The notes beneath the pieces were generated by a model. That model had not been told where the DNA came from. It saw only the letters and a program-made list of their open reading frames with translations, and did not search any database. Shown one piece after another: positions 8,535 through 17,046 of a stretch of DNA of 46,816 nucleotides (positions within the stretch are counted from its first letter, which is position 1; each line of letters opens with the position of its first letter). The position numbers were made by a program, and so were the translations under genes. This stretch comes from Ruminococcus_G sp050944415 (GTDB taxonomy: Bacteria > Bacillota > Clostridia > Lachnospirales > Lachnospiraceae). The stretch spans positions 1 to 46,816 of the forward strand of contig JBMNRA010000016.1 of the NCBI GenBank assembly GCA_050944415.1. Reading direction: 5' to 3'.

Positions 8535-9035
8535 TTATCTTATAATATTTCCAATAATTCCATAGGAAAAAACTGTCATAATCACAGCTGCCATCAGAAT
8601 GCCCAGAAGAATAGCCAGCGATGACTTTTTTACGTCAATTTCCAGAAGAGAAGCTATCAACGCTCCCGTCCACGCTCCGGTTCCCGGAAGCGGAATCCCC
8701 ACGAATATCATCAGCCCCCAGAACTCATATCTGCTGATCTGATCGCTTTTTCCCATAGCCCTCTTTTCCAGCCGTTCAATCAGCGGCCGGAATACTTTCG
8801 TTTTTTTCAGCCACTTGAATATCTGCTTGATAAACAGCAGAATAAAAGGTATCGGCAAAATATTTCCCACAATACAGATCGGAATGGCCACCCTCGGATC
8901 CACATTCAGAAGCGTGGCTGCCAGCAGTCCGCCTCTCAGTTCCAGGATAGGAAACAGGGAAATTATAAAAATTACAGCCGTTTCAGAAATATAAGGTGTC
9001 AGATTGGCGGTAAACCATTGTACCAGTGAATCCAT
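8535..9035 (-). CDS. Small multidrug-export-family membrane protein (COG2426)
   Basis: This 166-residue integral membrane protein has about four hydrophobic segments and the family landmarks ISLFPILELRGG near residue 25 and GIPLPGTGAWTGALIAS near residue 115. The family is named putative small multidrug export protein, but its real substrate is not established. It starts one base after the hisC stop and so is co-transcribed with hisC, with the terminator at 8484-8521 closing the unit. The pairing gives no clear functional hint. Confidence 0.85.
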   Translation of the reverse strand: MDSLVQWFTANLTPYISETAVIFIISLFPILELRGGLLAATLLNVDPRVAIPICIVGNILPIPFILLFIKQIFKWLKKTKVFRPLIERLEKRAMGKSDQISRYEFWGLMIFVGIPLPGTGAWTGALIASLLEIDVKKSSLAILLGILMAAVIMTVFSYGIIGNIIR

Positions 9036-9036
9036 T

Positions 9037-10110
9037 TTACTGTTCTCCTTTTCGCACTGTCAGATAACGTTCCAGAAAATCCATCAATATTTTCATCTCC
9101 TCCGGCGTTCCAATAGTGATTCTCAGATAATTATCAATTCTGGGTTTATCAAAATACCGGACATAAATATGATTCTGCCTCAGGCTTTCAAAAAGCTCTT
9201 TCGCAGGGCAGCTCTCATGACTGGCAAAAACAAAGTTCGCCCTGGAATCTTTCAGCGTAAATCCCAACCGTCTCAACTGCTGCTGCGTCCACTCCCTCGT
9301 CTCAGTCACCTTTGCGATGGTTGCACGGAAATAATCTTCATCCGCAATAGATGCCGCTCCGGCTTCCAGCACTGTCATATCCATCGTGTAAGAATTAAAG
9401 GAATACTTTACATCATTGAGACAGCGGATCATCTCTTCGTTTCCGCAGGCATAGCCAATGCGCATCCCGGCCAGAGAACGTGACTTGGAAAATGTTCTTA
9501 CCACCAGAAGATTATCATACTCATCCAGCAAAGGAAGCGCTGTCTCTGCCCCAAAGTCCACATAAGCTTCATCCACAATCACTGCCGACTGCCTGTTACT
9601 ATCCAAAATATGTCTTACATCTCCCAGAGAGAGAGCTGTACCTGTGGGGGCATTGGGATTCGGAAAAATAATTCCACCATTCACCCGACAATAATCCTCC
9701 CAGTCAATTTCCAGCTCCTGATTCAGAGGAATTCTGCAGTAAGGTATCCTCAGCAGATCTGCCCATACATCATAAAAAGAATATGTAATATCCGGAAACA
9801 GCACCGGTATATCGCTGTTAAAAAAGGTCATAAATGCCATTGCCAGAACATCATCGGAACCTACTCCGACAAAAACCTGATTATCATTCAGACCGTGATA
9901 ATCAGCAATTGCCTTTACCAGTTTATATGCCGCAGGATCCGGGTACAGGCGAAAGGTATCCGTATCCATATTTTTTATTGCTTCTTTTACTCTCGGAGAC
10001 GGCGGATAAGGATTTTCATTAGTATTCAGTTTAATCATATCCGGATCATTCGGCTGCTCGCCCGGCACATAAGGAACAACCCGTCTCACATTATCTTTCC
10101 ACGATTTCAT
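9037..10110 (-). CDS. hisC: Histidinol-phosphate aminotransferase
   Basis: This PLP-dependent class I/II aminotransferase interconverts imidazole acetol phosphate and histidinol phosphate with glutamate. The 357-residue product has the N-terminal signature KLNTNENPYPPSP, the GSDDVLAMAF stretch of the phosphate-binding region, NPNAPTGT, and the PLP lysine in TFSKSRSLAGMRIGY. The frame extends to 10239, but that extension runs through an upstream terminator. The ATG at 10110 follows TTGGAGG and starts the conserved MKSWKDNVRR. A good promoter lies at 10142-10170. No other his gene is present, so it stands apart from a histidine operon and could also serve another aromatic or histidinol-type substrate. 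Confidence 0.88.
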   Translation of the reverse strand: MKSWKDNVRRVVPYVPGEQPNDPDMIKLNTNENPYPPSPRVKEAIKNMDTDTFRLYPDPAAYKLVKAIADYHGLNDNQVFVGVGSDDVLAMAFMTFFNSDIPVLFPDITYSFYDVWADLLRIPYCRIPLNQELEIDWEDYCRVNGGIIFPNPNAPTGTALSLGDVRHILDSNRQSAVIVDEAYVDFGAETALPLLDEYDNLLVVRTFSKSRSLAGMRIGYACGNEEMIRCLNDVKYSFNSYTMDMTVLEAGAASIADEDYFRATIAKVTETREWTQQQLRRLGFTLKDSRANFVFASHESCPAKELFESLRQNHIYVRYFDKPRIDNYLRITIGTPEEMKILMDFLERYLTVRKGEQ

Positions 10111-10141
10111 CCGATTTCCTCCAATACTTCTTAGAGGTTTT

Positions 10142-10170
10142 AGTATACCCGTTTTTGCAGGAAAATGCAA
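10142..10170 (-). promoter_or_regulatory. hisC promoter
   Basis: TTGCAT (10170-10165), 17 bp, TATACT (10147-10142) on the minus strand, about 30 bases ahead of the hisC ATG and just after the terminator of the NlpC/P60 gene. Confidence 0.7.
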
Positions 10171-10195
10171 CCTCTGATCAGATGGCTTCTTGCAC

Positions 10196-10236
10196 AAAAG
10201 AACCCATAACCAGCTTTTCCGGTAATGGGTTCTTTT
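10196..10236 (-). terminator. Intrinsic terminator of the NlpC/P60 gene
   Basis: A hairpin with outer stem AAAAGAACCCAT / ATGGGTTCTTTT and inner pairs TACC/GGTT lies 14 bases after the NlpC/P60 stop and ends in TTTT. The symmetric A and T runs would let it act in both directions. Confidence 0.85.
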
Positions 10237-10250
10237 CAATCACCTATTCA

Positions 10251-11762
10251 TTATGTAAATCTTCTGATCGCAAGAATCGTCTTGCAGTCAGCGCTCCTGT
10301 CATGGGTAATACCCCAGGCGCTTCCTTTCGCCTCCACAATTCCGCCGTAACCGTCGTAAATAGCTACATGACCGGAATAACAGATGACATCACCTGCCTG
10401 GGCTTCCGACAGACTGCTGACAGCTGTTCCCAGATATCTCCATCCGGAAGATGTGGTATATCCTCCACTGTAGACACCACAGTTCTTCAGCACCTGATAC
10501 ACAAAATGAGAACAGTCAATACCATTTGTCAGAGAATTTCCACCCCATACATAAGGGTTTCCCACAAACTGATCTGCGTAAGCGACAATTGCGCTTCCGC
10601 TGGATCCGCCGCTGGAATAACTGGTATCCTCTTCCTCTTCCACTTCTTCATAATAACTGTCATCGGAAGAACTGTCTGAGGATTCTTCCACATAAGAATC
10701 TTCTTCGGCGGATTCCTCTTCATAAGATTCTTCCTCAGAAGATTCCTCTTCGTAATATTCGTCCTCACTGTATCCGTCATCACTGACATCCACATCGTCA
10801 GTTTCATCCGCTGATGTATCTTCTGCCTCTTCCTGAGCAGCTTCTTCAGCCGCTGCCTCTTCTGCTTCCTGCTGGCGGGCAGCTTCTTCAGCCGCTGCCT
10901 GTCTTGCCGCTTCCTCTTCCGCTGCTCTTCTCGCTGCTTCCTCCGCCTGTCTGCGCTCTTCAGCCAGCCGTTCCAGTTCAGCTTCCTGCTGGGCGATCAA
11001 ACTGCTGATCTCCTCTGCCTGCTGACGGGCCGTTGCAATCTGACTCTCATAATCGCTGCTGGCAGCTTCTTTTTCATCAATCTGTGCCTGCAGATCTGAC
11101 TGCTGGCTCTCCAGATCTGCCTTCTGTGATTCCAGAGAAGCCTTCTGCTCTTCCAGAGAGGCCTTCTGTTCTTCCAGCTGTGCTCTCTGTTCTTCCAGCT
11201 GTGCCTTCAGATCTTTTACCTGATTGACAACCTCAACGTATGCTTCCAGCTGTGCTCTGTCATAGTCCTGAAGATCCTGAGCATATTCCGCACGGTTCAG
11301 TACTTTGGAAAAGTCATCGGATGCAAAAATCATCTGAAACCAGGCGCTCTCGCCGCCGTTTTCGTATATGTACTGAATACGCTTCTTCATATCTTCATAC
11401 TGCTGGTCTCTCTTATCTTCTGCCTCCTGCAGATCGGCTTTCGTCTTTTCAATTTCAGCTTCTTTAGCCGTAATATTATCTTCTGTAGTGGTAATATCAG
11501 CTTCTGTAGTCTCGATATCACTTTTTGCCGCATCAATCTGAATCATCAGATCGACCATCTCTGCATCCATGGCATTGATCTCTGACTGAATCTCACTCTG
11601 TCTCGCGGACAAATCATCAATTACTGCATTGGTCTCACTTAATTGGCTTTCCGCCTGGCTTTTCTCCTGTCTCAGCTCCTCTTCTGTGGCAGCCAATACA
11701 GTCATAACCTGAGATACTGTCAAAACAAGGCCCAGGAGCATACATACGATTCTTTTCTTCAT
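10251..11762 (-). CDS. Secreted coiled-coil NlpC/P60 peptidoglycan hydrolase (PcsB/CwlO type)
   Basis: This secreted cell-wall endopeptidase has 503 residues. A signal peptide ends near VMTVLAA (about 25). A long coiled coil follows (about 26-290), with repeated LEEQ/LESQ units and the SAWFQMIFASDDFSKVLNR segment typical of PcsB/CwlO proteins. Then comes an Asp/Glu/Ser-rich linker (about 290-385) and a C-terminal NlpC/P60 domain from about 390. Catalytic Cys is near 417 in GIDCSHFV and His near 465 in GHVAIYDG. PcsB/CwlO enzymes cut stem peptides and are normally controlled by FtsEX through the coiled coil. Ribosome site AGGGAGAG precedes the ATG. Promoter 11845-11873 and WalR-like boxes nearby suggest envelope-stress control. 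Confidence 0.92.
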   Translation of the reverse strand: MKKRIVCMLLGLVLTVSQVMTVLAATEEELRQEKSQAESQLSETNAVIDDLSARQSEIQSEINAMDAEMVDLMIQIDAAKSDIETTEADITTTEDNITAKEAEIEKTKADLQEAEDKRDQQYEDMKKRIQYIYENGGESAWFQMIFASDDFSKVLNRAEYAQDLQDYDRAQLEAYVEVVNQVKDLKAQLEEQRAQLEEQKASLEEQKASLESQKADLESQQSDLQAQIDEKEAASSDYESQIATARQQAEEISSLIAQQEAELERLAEERRQAEEAARRAAEEEAARQAAAEEAARQQEAEEAAAEEAAQEEAEDTSADETDDVDVSDDGYSEDEYYEEESSEEESYEEESAEEDSYVEESSDSSSDDSYYEEVEEEEDTSYSSGGSSGSAIVAYADQFVGNPYVWGGNSLTNGIDCSHFVYQVLKNCGVYSGGYTTSSGWRYLGTAVSSLSEAQAGDVICYSGHVAIYDGYGGIVEAKGSAWGITHDRSADCKTILAIRRFT

Positions 11763-11807
11763 GTCAAATTCTCTCCCTGTCGCTTATTATGGTTTCTATT
11801 TGTCCTC

Positions 11808-11824
11808 TGTAAATATTTTGTAAT
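11808..11824 (+). promoter_or_regulatory. WalR-like box in the NlpC/P60 leader
   Basis: TGTAAA, five bases, TGTAAT: a perfect match to the known WalR (YycF) consensus TGTWAH-N5-TGTWAH. It lies about 45-60 bases upstream of the NlpC/P60 ATG, just downstream of the predicted transcription start. Binding is inferred. Confidence 0.45.
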
Positions 11825-11844
11825 ATTTCCACTTTCTGCCCCCT

Positions 11845-11873
11845 ATAATATCACGATCCGGAAAGAAAATCAA
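11845..11873 (-). promoter_or_regulatory. Promoter of the NlpC/P60 gene
   Basis: TTGATT (11873-11868), 17 bp, TATTAT (11850-11845) on the minus strand. A three-fold hexamer repeat (11890-11917) lies just upstream of the -35. Confidence 0.7.
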
Positions 11874-11889
11874 TAGTTTTTTTATCTTT

Positions 11890-11917
11890 CGTAATTTTTA
11901 TGTAACAATTACGTAAT
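11890..11917 (+). promoter_or_regulatory. Triple 11-bp hexamer repeat upstream of the NlpC/P60 promoter
   Basis: CGTAAT (11890), TGTAAC (11901) and CGTAAT (11912) are spaced exactly 11 bp apart, one helical turn. The middle copy fits TGTWAH and the outer two differ at the first base. Tandem 11-bp spacing is typical of OmpR-family regulators; position and target make WalR the natural candidate. Confidence 0.45.
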
Positions 11918-11936
11918 TAAATATAGAGATTTTTTT

Positions 11937-12998
11937 TCAAAAAGGTTCTTCTGTCCCGAATTCATATACCGTTTTATGCTCGTACACCTCTCCCGCTTTC
12001 AGCAATACAGAGGGGAAATTCTCGTGATGAACAGCGTCCGGAAAGGCCTGAGTCTCCATGCAGAAGCCCTGACGGCTTCGATAAGAGGCTCCTCTTTTGC
12101 CCTGCTGAGGAAGAACATGATTTCCAGTATAAAACTGCATACCGGGCTGCGTCGTTTTACAGATCAGAGATATCCCTGTCTCTTTACTGTAAGCAGCCGC
12201 TGCATCCCAGATTTTTTCACTTCTTTGATGATTCAGAACGTAATTATGATCATACCCTTCTCCTCTTTTTATCTGTTCATCCTCTGATCCGATATCACGC
12301 CCTATCGGTTTGGGCATACGAAAATCGAAGGGGGTTCCCGTGACAGAACGAATCTCTCCGGTGGGAATCAGATTTTCATCCACCGGCAGAAAACTGTTGC
12401 CATGAATCTGTATGATCTGGTCTTCCACGGTTCCGCTGTCATGGCCCGCCAGATTAAAATATACATGATTCGTCAGATTGCACAGCGTATCTCTGTCAGA
12501 GACTGCATGGTACGTGATGACCAGCCGGTTCTCATCATCGAACGTATATCTCACATCCACTTCCATTTTCCCCGGATACTGCTCATCCAGATCAGGACTG
12601 GTCAGGTGCAGATGCAGAGCATTATTTCTCTCCACATGTACATCCCAGACCTTTTTATCAAACCCTTTTACCCCTCCGTGAAGATGATTGGACCCGCTAT
12701 TTACCGCCAGCTGATATGATTGTCCATCGATTTCCATTCTGCCGCCGGCAATCCGGTTGCCGCACCGGCCGATCAGGGCTCCGAAAAAGGCTTTTCCACG
12801 TTCGTATTCCTGCAGATGGTCATAGCCCAGCACCACATCTTTGAGATTTCCCTCTCTGTCGGGCACCTCCAGCGCGACAATACTTCCGCCGTAACTGCAC
12901 ACGGTCATTCCGGCCCCCGATTCATTGACAATTTTATAAAGTGCCGTCTCCTCGCCATTTTCCGTCCTGCCAAATGGGACAACTGTAATTCCTGCCAT
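11937..12998 (-). CDS. galM: Galactose mutarotase (aldose 1-epimerase)
   Basis: This cytoplasmic enzyme interconverts the alpha and beta anomers of galactose so that galactokinase receives the alpha form. The 353-residue product has family motifs GRCGNRIAGG (about 75-85), NHLHGGVKGFDKKVW, and TNHVYFNLAGHD with the catalytic His. The catalytic Glu is in CMETQAFPD near the C-terminus. It is the last gene of galK-galT-galM, 20 bases after the galT stop, with ribosome site AAGAGGGAAA. No clear terminator follows before the AT-rich control region of the NlpC/P60 gene. Confidence 0.93.
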   Translation of the reverse strand: MAGITVVPFGRTENGEETALYKIVNESGAGMTVCSYGGSIVALEVPDREGNLKDVVLGYDHLQEYERGKAFFGALIGRCGNRIAGGRMEIDGQSYQLAVNSGSNHLHGGVKGFDKKVWDVHVERNNALHLHLTSPDLDEQYPGKMEVDVRYTFDDENRLVITYHAVSDRDTLCNLTNHVYFNLAGHDSGTVEDQIIQIHGNSFLPVDENLIPTGEIRSVTGTPFDFRMPKPIGRDIGSEDEQIKRGEGYDHNYVLNHQRSEKIWDAAAAYSKETGISLICKTTQPGMQFYTGNHVLPQQGKRGASYRSRQGFCMETQAFPDAVHHENFPSVLLKAGEVYEHKTVYEFGTEEPF

Positions 12999-13018
12999 AT
13001 TTTCCCTCTTTTCTTTTA

Positions 13019-14512
13019 TTACAAGCAGGAGATAAACTGTTCAAAGGCTTTTCTTCCTTCCTTTGTCCGCTTAAACACCCCTGCATCCTCCAGAACCTGC
13101 TCAAACACTTTTCCAACTTCTTTTTGCAGGATCTCCATAACATTCTCTTCCGTTATTATACCATAAGAAGGCAGGAATTCCTTAACCCAATCCGCATGTT
13201 TTTTAATTTCTTCATCATCTTCTATTTCTTTTCCGCTTAATATGGCTTCTGCCAGCCCATCCAGTTCCTTTTTCAAACGCGCAGGAAGAACGGCCAGACC
13301 CATCACCTCAATCAGACCTATATTTTCTTTTTTGATATGATGAAGTTTTTCATGCGGATGATAAAGTCCCAGGGGATGTTTCTCTGTCGTAAGATTGTTT
13401 CTCAGAACAAGATCCATTTCATATTCCCCCCGCCGCATCCTGGCTATGGGCGTTATCGTATTATGGGGGGTTCCATCTGTATTGGCATAAATAATCGCAG
13501 ACTCATCCGTATAGTCTCTCCAGATTTCCAGGATATGCTCCGCCAGCACAGCCAGTCTTTCCCGATCTCTGCCGCACAGCCGCATCACTGACATGGGCCA
13601 TTTGACCGTGCCGACTTTTATATCTTCAAAACCTTTGATCCGGTACCATCTCTCCACTTCCGCCTTTGCCATGGCAAACTCATGACACCCTCCCTGAAAA
13701 TGGTCATGACTTAAAATAGATCCGCCGACAATGGGAAGGTCCGCATTAGACCCCAGAAAATAGTGAGGAAACCTTTCCACAAATTCCAGAAGTTTTCTGA
13801 AAGTACTTCCGTTTATCTTCATGGGAACATGTTTTTTATTCAGCACAATGCAGTGTTCCTTGTAATACACATAAGGAGAATACTGCAGTCCCCAGTCTTC
13901 TCCCTGAAGCTTCAGAGAAATAATTCTGTGGTTCTGTCTGGCAGGATGGTTAATTCTCCCCGCATAACCTTCATTTTCCCGGCAAAGCAGACATTTGGGG
14001 TAACTCCCGGAAACCGCTTTCAGGGCCGCTGCAATATCTCTGGGATCTTTTTCCGGTTTAGAAAGATTAATGGTGATTTCCATAGGACCGTACTTTGTCC
14101 CGGTTTCCCATTTTTTATCTCTGGCCACCCTGTCTCTGCGAATATAATTGCTGTCCTGGCTGAGCTGATAGAAATAATCCGTAGCCTTTTTGGGAGACTG
14201 CCCGTACATCTCCCAAAAAATTCTGTTGACTTCCGAAGGCCACGGAACCAGTTTTCCCATAATCTTTGTATCAAAAAGATCCCGGCAGGCTACAGTATCA
14301 GAATCCAGCAAGCCCCGTTTCACCGCATCATCCAGCAGTTCTTCCAGAACCGGCAGAAGTTCCACTTGGCCATATTTCTCTTCCGGCTCTTCATAACTGT
14401 CCAGTTCCAGCACCTCCAGAATCTGATTTCTGACAAAATCGACATCTTCCTCTTTAATCATATGACATTTCAAACCATAAGAAATCAGTTTTTTTACCGC
14501 TTTATTTATCAT
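13019..14512 (-). CDS. galT: UDP-glucose-hexose-1-phosphate uridylyltransferase, class II
   Basis: This second Leloir-pathway step swaps UMP between UDP-glucose and galactose-1-phosphate. The 497-residue product is of the long Firmicutes-type GalT rather than the short enterobacterial type. The active-site region reads GGSILSHDHFQGGCHEF in place of the HPHPQ of the other class, and GTPHNTITPIARMR is also conserved. The frame opens earlier inside galK, but the ATG at 14512 follows AAGGAGT at good spacing, 11 bases after the galK stop. It lies between galK and galM on the minus strand. UDP-galactose 4-epimerase (galE) is not in the window. Confidence 0.93.
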   Translation of the reverse strand: MINKAVKKLISYGLKCHMIKEEDVDFVRNQILEVLELDSYEEPEEKYGQVELLPVLEELLDDAVKRGLLDSDTVACRDLFDTKIMGKLVPWPSEVNRIFWEMYGQSPKKATDYFYQLSQDSNYIRRDRVARDKKWETGTKYGPMEITINLSKPEKDPRDIAAALKAVSGSYPKCLLCRENEGYAGRINHPARQNHRIISLKLQGEDWGLQYSPYVYYKEHCIVLNKKHVPMKINGSTFRKLLEFVERFPHYFLGSNADLPIVGGSILSHDHFQGGCHEFAMAKAEVERWYRIKGFEDIKVGTVKWPMSVMRLCGRDRERLAVLAEHILEIWRDYTDESAIIYANTDGTPHNTITPIARMRRGEYEMDLVLRNNLTTEKHPLGLYHPHEKLHHIKKENIGLIEVMGLAVLPARLKKELDGLAEAILSGKEIEDDEEIKKHADWVKEFLPSYGIITEENVMEILQKEVGKVFEQVLEDAGVFKRTKEGRKAFEQFISCL

Positions 14513-14523
14513 TTCTTTACTCC

Positions 14524-15798
14524 TTATATTACCTGAACACCGCCGGATTTTCTGACTTTCAAAACATGACATGCCCCGCTGCCAAACACATCTTCTATCT
14601 TGCCTTTATATTCTTCCACAAAATTATCCCTGACAAATGCCTGGATGGTTCCTGCGAAACCGCCCCCGTGAACGCGGCATACGCCATTTTCCTTCAATAT
14701 GCTCTCGCTGACCGCCAGCGCTATGGATACGCTTTGATTTTGGACATCCCGGTTTGTATATACATTCTGCAGATATTTAAAAGAAGAATTGCCCGAATCC
14801 CTTACCATCTCCAAAAACTCTGCAAAATCGTGCCGTTTCAAGGCTTCCATCTGCTCCTTTACCCGCCTGTTTTCTGCAAAAAAATGCATGGCTCGAAGCA
14901 CACACCTATCTCCCAGTTTCTGACGCAGATGCGGAATTTCCTGATAAAATTTTTTTTCATCCACCTGACGCAGAACTTCTTTTCCAAAAAATCCGGCCAC
15001 CTTTTTCATCTCCTGAGGAATCATGGCATAATCTTCTGTGAGATCCGAATGAGATCCTTTTGTATCCACAATACACAGGCTGTATTCATCCGTACCCAGA
15101 TCCATCTGCTCTATTTCCGGACAGGAAGGATCCTGGAAATCAATATAAATCATCCCTCCTACGGAACAGGCCATCTGATCCATCAGGCCACATGGTTTGT
15201 CAAAGTATACATTTTCCGCATACTGTCCTGTCATGGCAATTTCCACTGGAGAAATTTTCCCGTCATTAAACATTCCAGATAACACCGTCCCCAGAATGGT
15301 TTCAAAAGATGCCGATGATGAAAGCCCGGATCCCGACAGCACATCGCTGGTTACGTAAATGCTACATCCTCCAATGTGATATCCTCTGTCCGTCAGTCCT
15401 TTTAAAACGCCGCGAATCAACCCGAGTGAAGTGCCTTCTTCCGACTGTCTTTTTCCCAGATCAGACAGTCCTATCTCCTCCATGGCATAACCCTCCGAAA
15501 CGATCCGAAAGCAGTTCCCACTGCTGTATCCTGCTACAGCAACCGCATCCAGATTGACAGACGCAGCCAGAACCCGCCCATGCTGGTGATCCGTATGGTT
15601 GCCTCCCACTTCGCTCCGTCCCGGTGCACTGTAAACCGCCACTTTACCCGCACCGAAAATTTTCTCATACTGCTTTACTGCTTCCGCATAGCGGCTGCGC
15701 TGACGGGATATCTGACTTTCATCCATATAAATATCTTTTAATATCGCATCATATTTTCCCTCTGTCAGCTCCCGTATCAAAACTTCTGACTCTCTCAT
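14524..15798 (-). CDS. galK: Galactokinase
   Basis: This GHMP-family kinase phosphorylates alpha-galactose with ATP. The 424-residue product has the galactokinase signature near residue 60 as GRSEVGGNHTDHQHG, a variant of the usual GRVNLIGEHTDYNGG. The ATP loop is SGSGLSSSASFE (about 155) and the third motif GVCRVHGGGFAGT is near the C-terminus. AGGAGG stands nine bases before the ATG. It heads galK-galT-galM and is divergent from a LacI-type regulator. Its promoter carries three operator-like repeats (15813-15865), so repression lifted by a galactose-pathway signal is the likely control. Confidence 0.93.
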   Translation of the reverse strand: MRESEVLIRELTEGKYDAILKDIYMDESQISRQRSRYAEAVKQYEKIFGAGKVAVYSAPGRSEVGGNHTDHQHGRVLAASVNLDAVAVAGYSSGNCFRIVSEGYAMEEIGLSDLGKRQSEEGTSLGLIRGVLKGLTDRGYHIGGCSIYVTSDVLSGSGLSSSASFETILGTVLSGMFNDGKISPVEIAMTGQYAENVYFDKPCGLMDQMACSVGGMIYIDFQDPSCPEIEQMDLGTDEYSLCIVDTKGSHSDLTEDYAMIPQEMKKVAGFFGKEVLRQVDEKKFYQEIPHLRQKLGDRCVLRAMHFFAENRRVKEQMEALKRHDFAEFLEMVRDSGNSSFKYLQNVYTNRDVQNQSVSIALAVSESILKENGVCRVHGGGFAGTIQAFVRDNFVEEYKGKIEDVFGSGACHVLKVRKSGGVQVI

Positions 15799-15812
15799 AT
15801 TCCCGTTCCTCC

Positions 15813-15865
15813 TTTAAGTAAATTATATTCTAATTTTACTAAATTATCAACACTATTTTACTAAA
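15813..15865 (-). promoter_or_regulatory. galK promoter with three 22-bp-phased operator-like sites
   Basis: The minus-strand promoter is TTGATA (15850-15845), 17 bp, TATAAT (15827-15822). Near-palindromic TTTACTAAA occurs at 15857-15865 (upstream of the -35) and 15835-15843 (between -35 and -10). A related TTTAAGTAAA lies at 15813-15822, touching the -10. All three start 22 bp apart, two helical turns, so they face the same side of the DNA. The likely binder is the LacI-type regulator encoded divergently at 16037. Confidence 0.7.
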
Positions 15866-15974
15866 TTTCTTTCACAAAAAATGGTCTCCCTTTTTGTAAC
15901 ATTACCACATATCTTTTTTTTCCCCTGATTTCCTGTTATAATATGATGATATAAGTGTCAAAAGATCATGCGGG

Positions 15975-15990
15975 CTGCGCTGCTGCGCAG
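15975..15990 (+). repeat. Short GC hairpin in the LacI-type gene leader
   Basis: CTGCGC, TGCT loop, GCGCAG: a perfect 6-bp stem in the untranslated leader of the regulator gene, downstream of TATAAT at 15937-15942. No T run follows. Function unknown. Confidence 0.4.
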
Positions 15991-16036
15991 ACAGGCGTGG
16001 CTTCAGGACGCACAAAACACCTTTCGGAGGTCACTT

Positions 16037-17020
16037 ATGTCAACCATTAAAGATATCGCAAAAGCTGCCCGGGTTTCTCCTGCAACCGTATCCCGCATTC
16101 TCAATCAGGATATGACTTTAAACGTCACCCCTCAAACACGCCAGAAGGTTCTGGAAACCGCCAGAGCAATGAATTATGTAAAAAAAACACGCAGCTTACG
16201 CTGCGTGTTCACACTCGGAATCGTTCAGTGGTTCTCCGCTCAGGAAGAAATCAATGACACCTATTATCTGATGATACGTCAGGGAATTGAAGACTACTGC
16301 AATGGATGCGGTATCCACGTTGTCCGCACTTATAAAGCCGATGTGGGATATAAAGATGTGCTGAAAGACGTAGATGGATTAATCTGTATTGGAAAATTCT
16401 GTCCGGAGGAAATACGTGAGCTGCAGGATATTACCCGGCGGATACTGTTTCTTGACATGCCTGTGGAAGACCCGGATATCACTGCCATCACCCTCGACTT
16501 TCACCAGGCTGTCACTATGGTTCTGTCTTATCTTCAACGGAAAGGCTGCCGCAGGATAGGCTTCCTCAGCGGAAAAGAATACCTGGGAAATCATCAGCTT
16601 TTTTCCGATGAACGGGCGGGAATCTTCATTGATTTCTGCCGGAAAAACGGCATTGAATACGCCCCCTTTCTACTAGAAGAATCCTTCACCAGCGATTCCG
16701 GCTACCGTATGATGACTTCACTGATTCACAAAGGAACACTGCCCGATGCCATATTTGCAGCCAGTGATCTGATTGCCATCGGCGCTCTGAAGGCTCTGAA
16801 TGACCATGGTTATTCCGTTCCCAAAGACATTGCCCTGATCGGCTTTGACGATCTTTCAATCGCCGGCTTTACCTCCCCTCCTCTGACAACAGTTCACGCA
16901 CCTGCCTATGAGATGGGTTATTACGGCGCTCAGATTCTGCATCAGTTCACCGGTCCCCAGACCGGATGCTCCATGAAAATCAAGCTTCCCTGCCGCCTCG
17001 TGGAAAGAGAATCCTGTTAA
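16037..17020 (+). CDS. LacI-family transcriptional regulator, probably of the gal operon
   Basis: This 327-residue repressor-type protein has an N-terminal LacI helix-turn-helix (STIKDIAKAARVSPATVSRILN, residues 2-23) and a periplasmic-binding-like effector domain from about residue 55. FAASDLIAIGALKALNDHG and IALIGFDDLSIAGFTSPPLTTV are typical of that domain. The frame opens at 15968, but the ATG at 16037 follows TTTCGGAGG and begins the conserved HTH. It is divergent from galK, whose promoter carries the phased sites, so it most likely binds there. The LysR gene starts 26 bases downstream and may be co-transcribed. An antisense terminator-like hairpin is embedded at 16181-16209. Confidence 0.9.
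   Translation: MSTIKDIAKAARVSPATVSRILNQDMTLNVTPQTRQKVLETARAMNYVKKTRSLRCVFTLGIVQWFSAQEEINDTYYLMIRQGIEDYCNGCGIHVVRTYKADVGYKDVLKDVDGLICIGKFCPEEIRELQDITRRILFLDMPVEDPDITAITLDFHQAVTMVLSYLQRKGCRRIGFLSGKEYLGNHQLFSDERAGIFIDFCRKNGIEYAPFLLEESFTSDSGYRMMTSLIHKGTLPDAIFAASDLIAIGALKALNDHGYSVPKDIALIGFDDLSIAGFTSPPLTTVHAPAYEMGYYGAQILHQFTGPQTGCSMKIKLPCRLVERESC
16181..16209 (-). terminator. Antisense intrinsic terminator inside the LacI-type gene
   Basis: A perfect 10-bp stem (AACACGCAGC / GCTGCGTGTT, loop of four) lies within codons of the plus-strand gene. On the minus strand it is followed by TTTTTTT, the layout of an intrinsic terminator; on the plus strand there is no T run. It would stop transcripts running antisense toward galK. 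Confidence 0.6.
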
Positions 17021-17046
17021 ACTGCCCTTTCATAAAGGAGCCCGCC

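Noticed and set aside
16181..16209. A terminator for the LacI-type gene itself
   Set aside because: The T run is on the minus strand only, and the hairpin lies at the start of the coding region.
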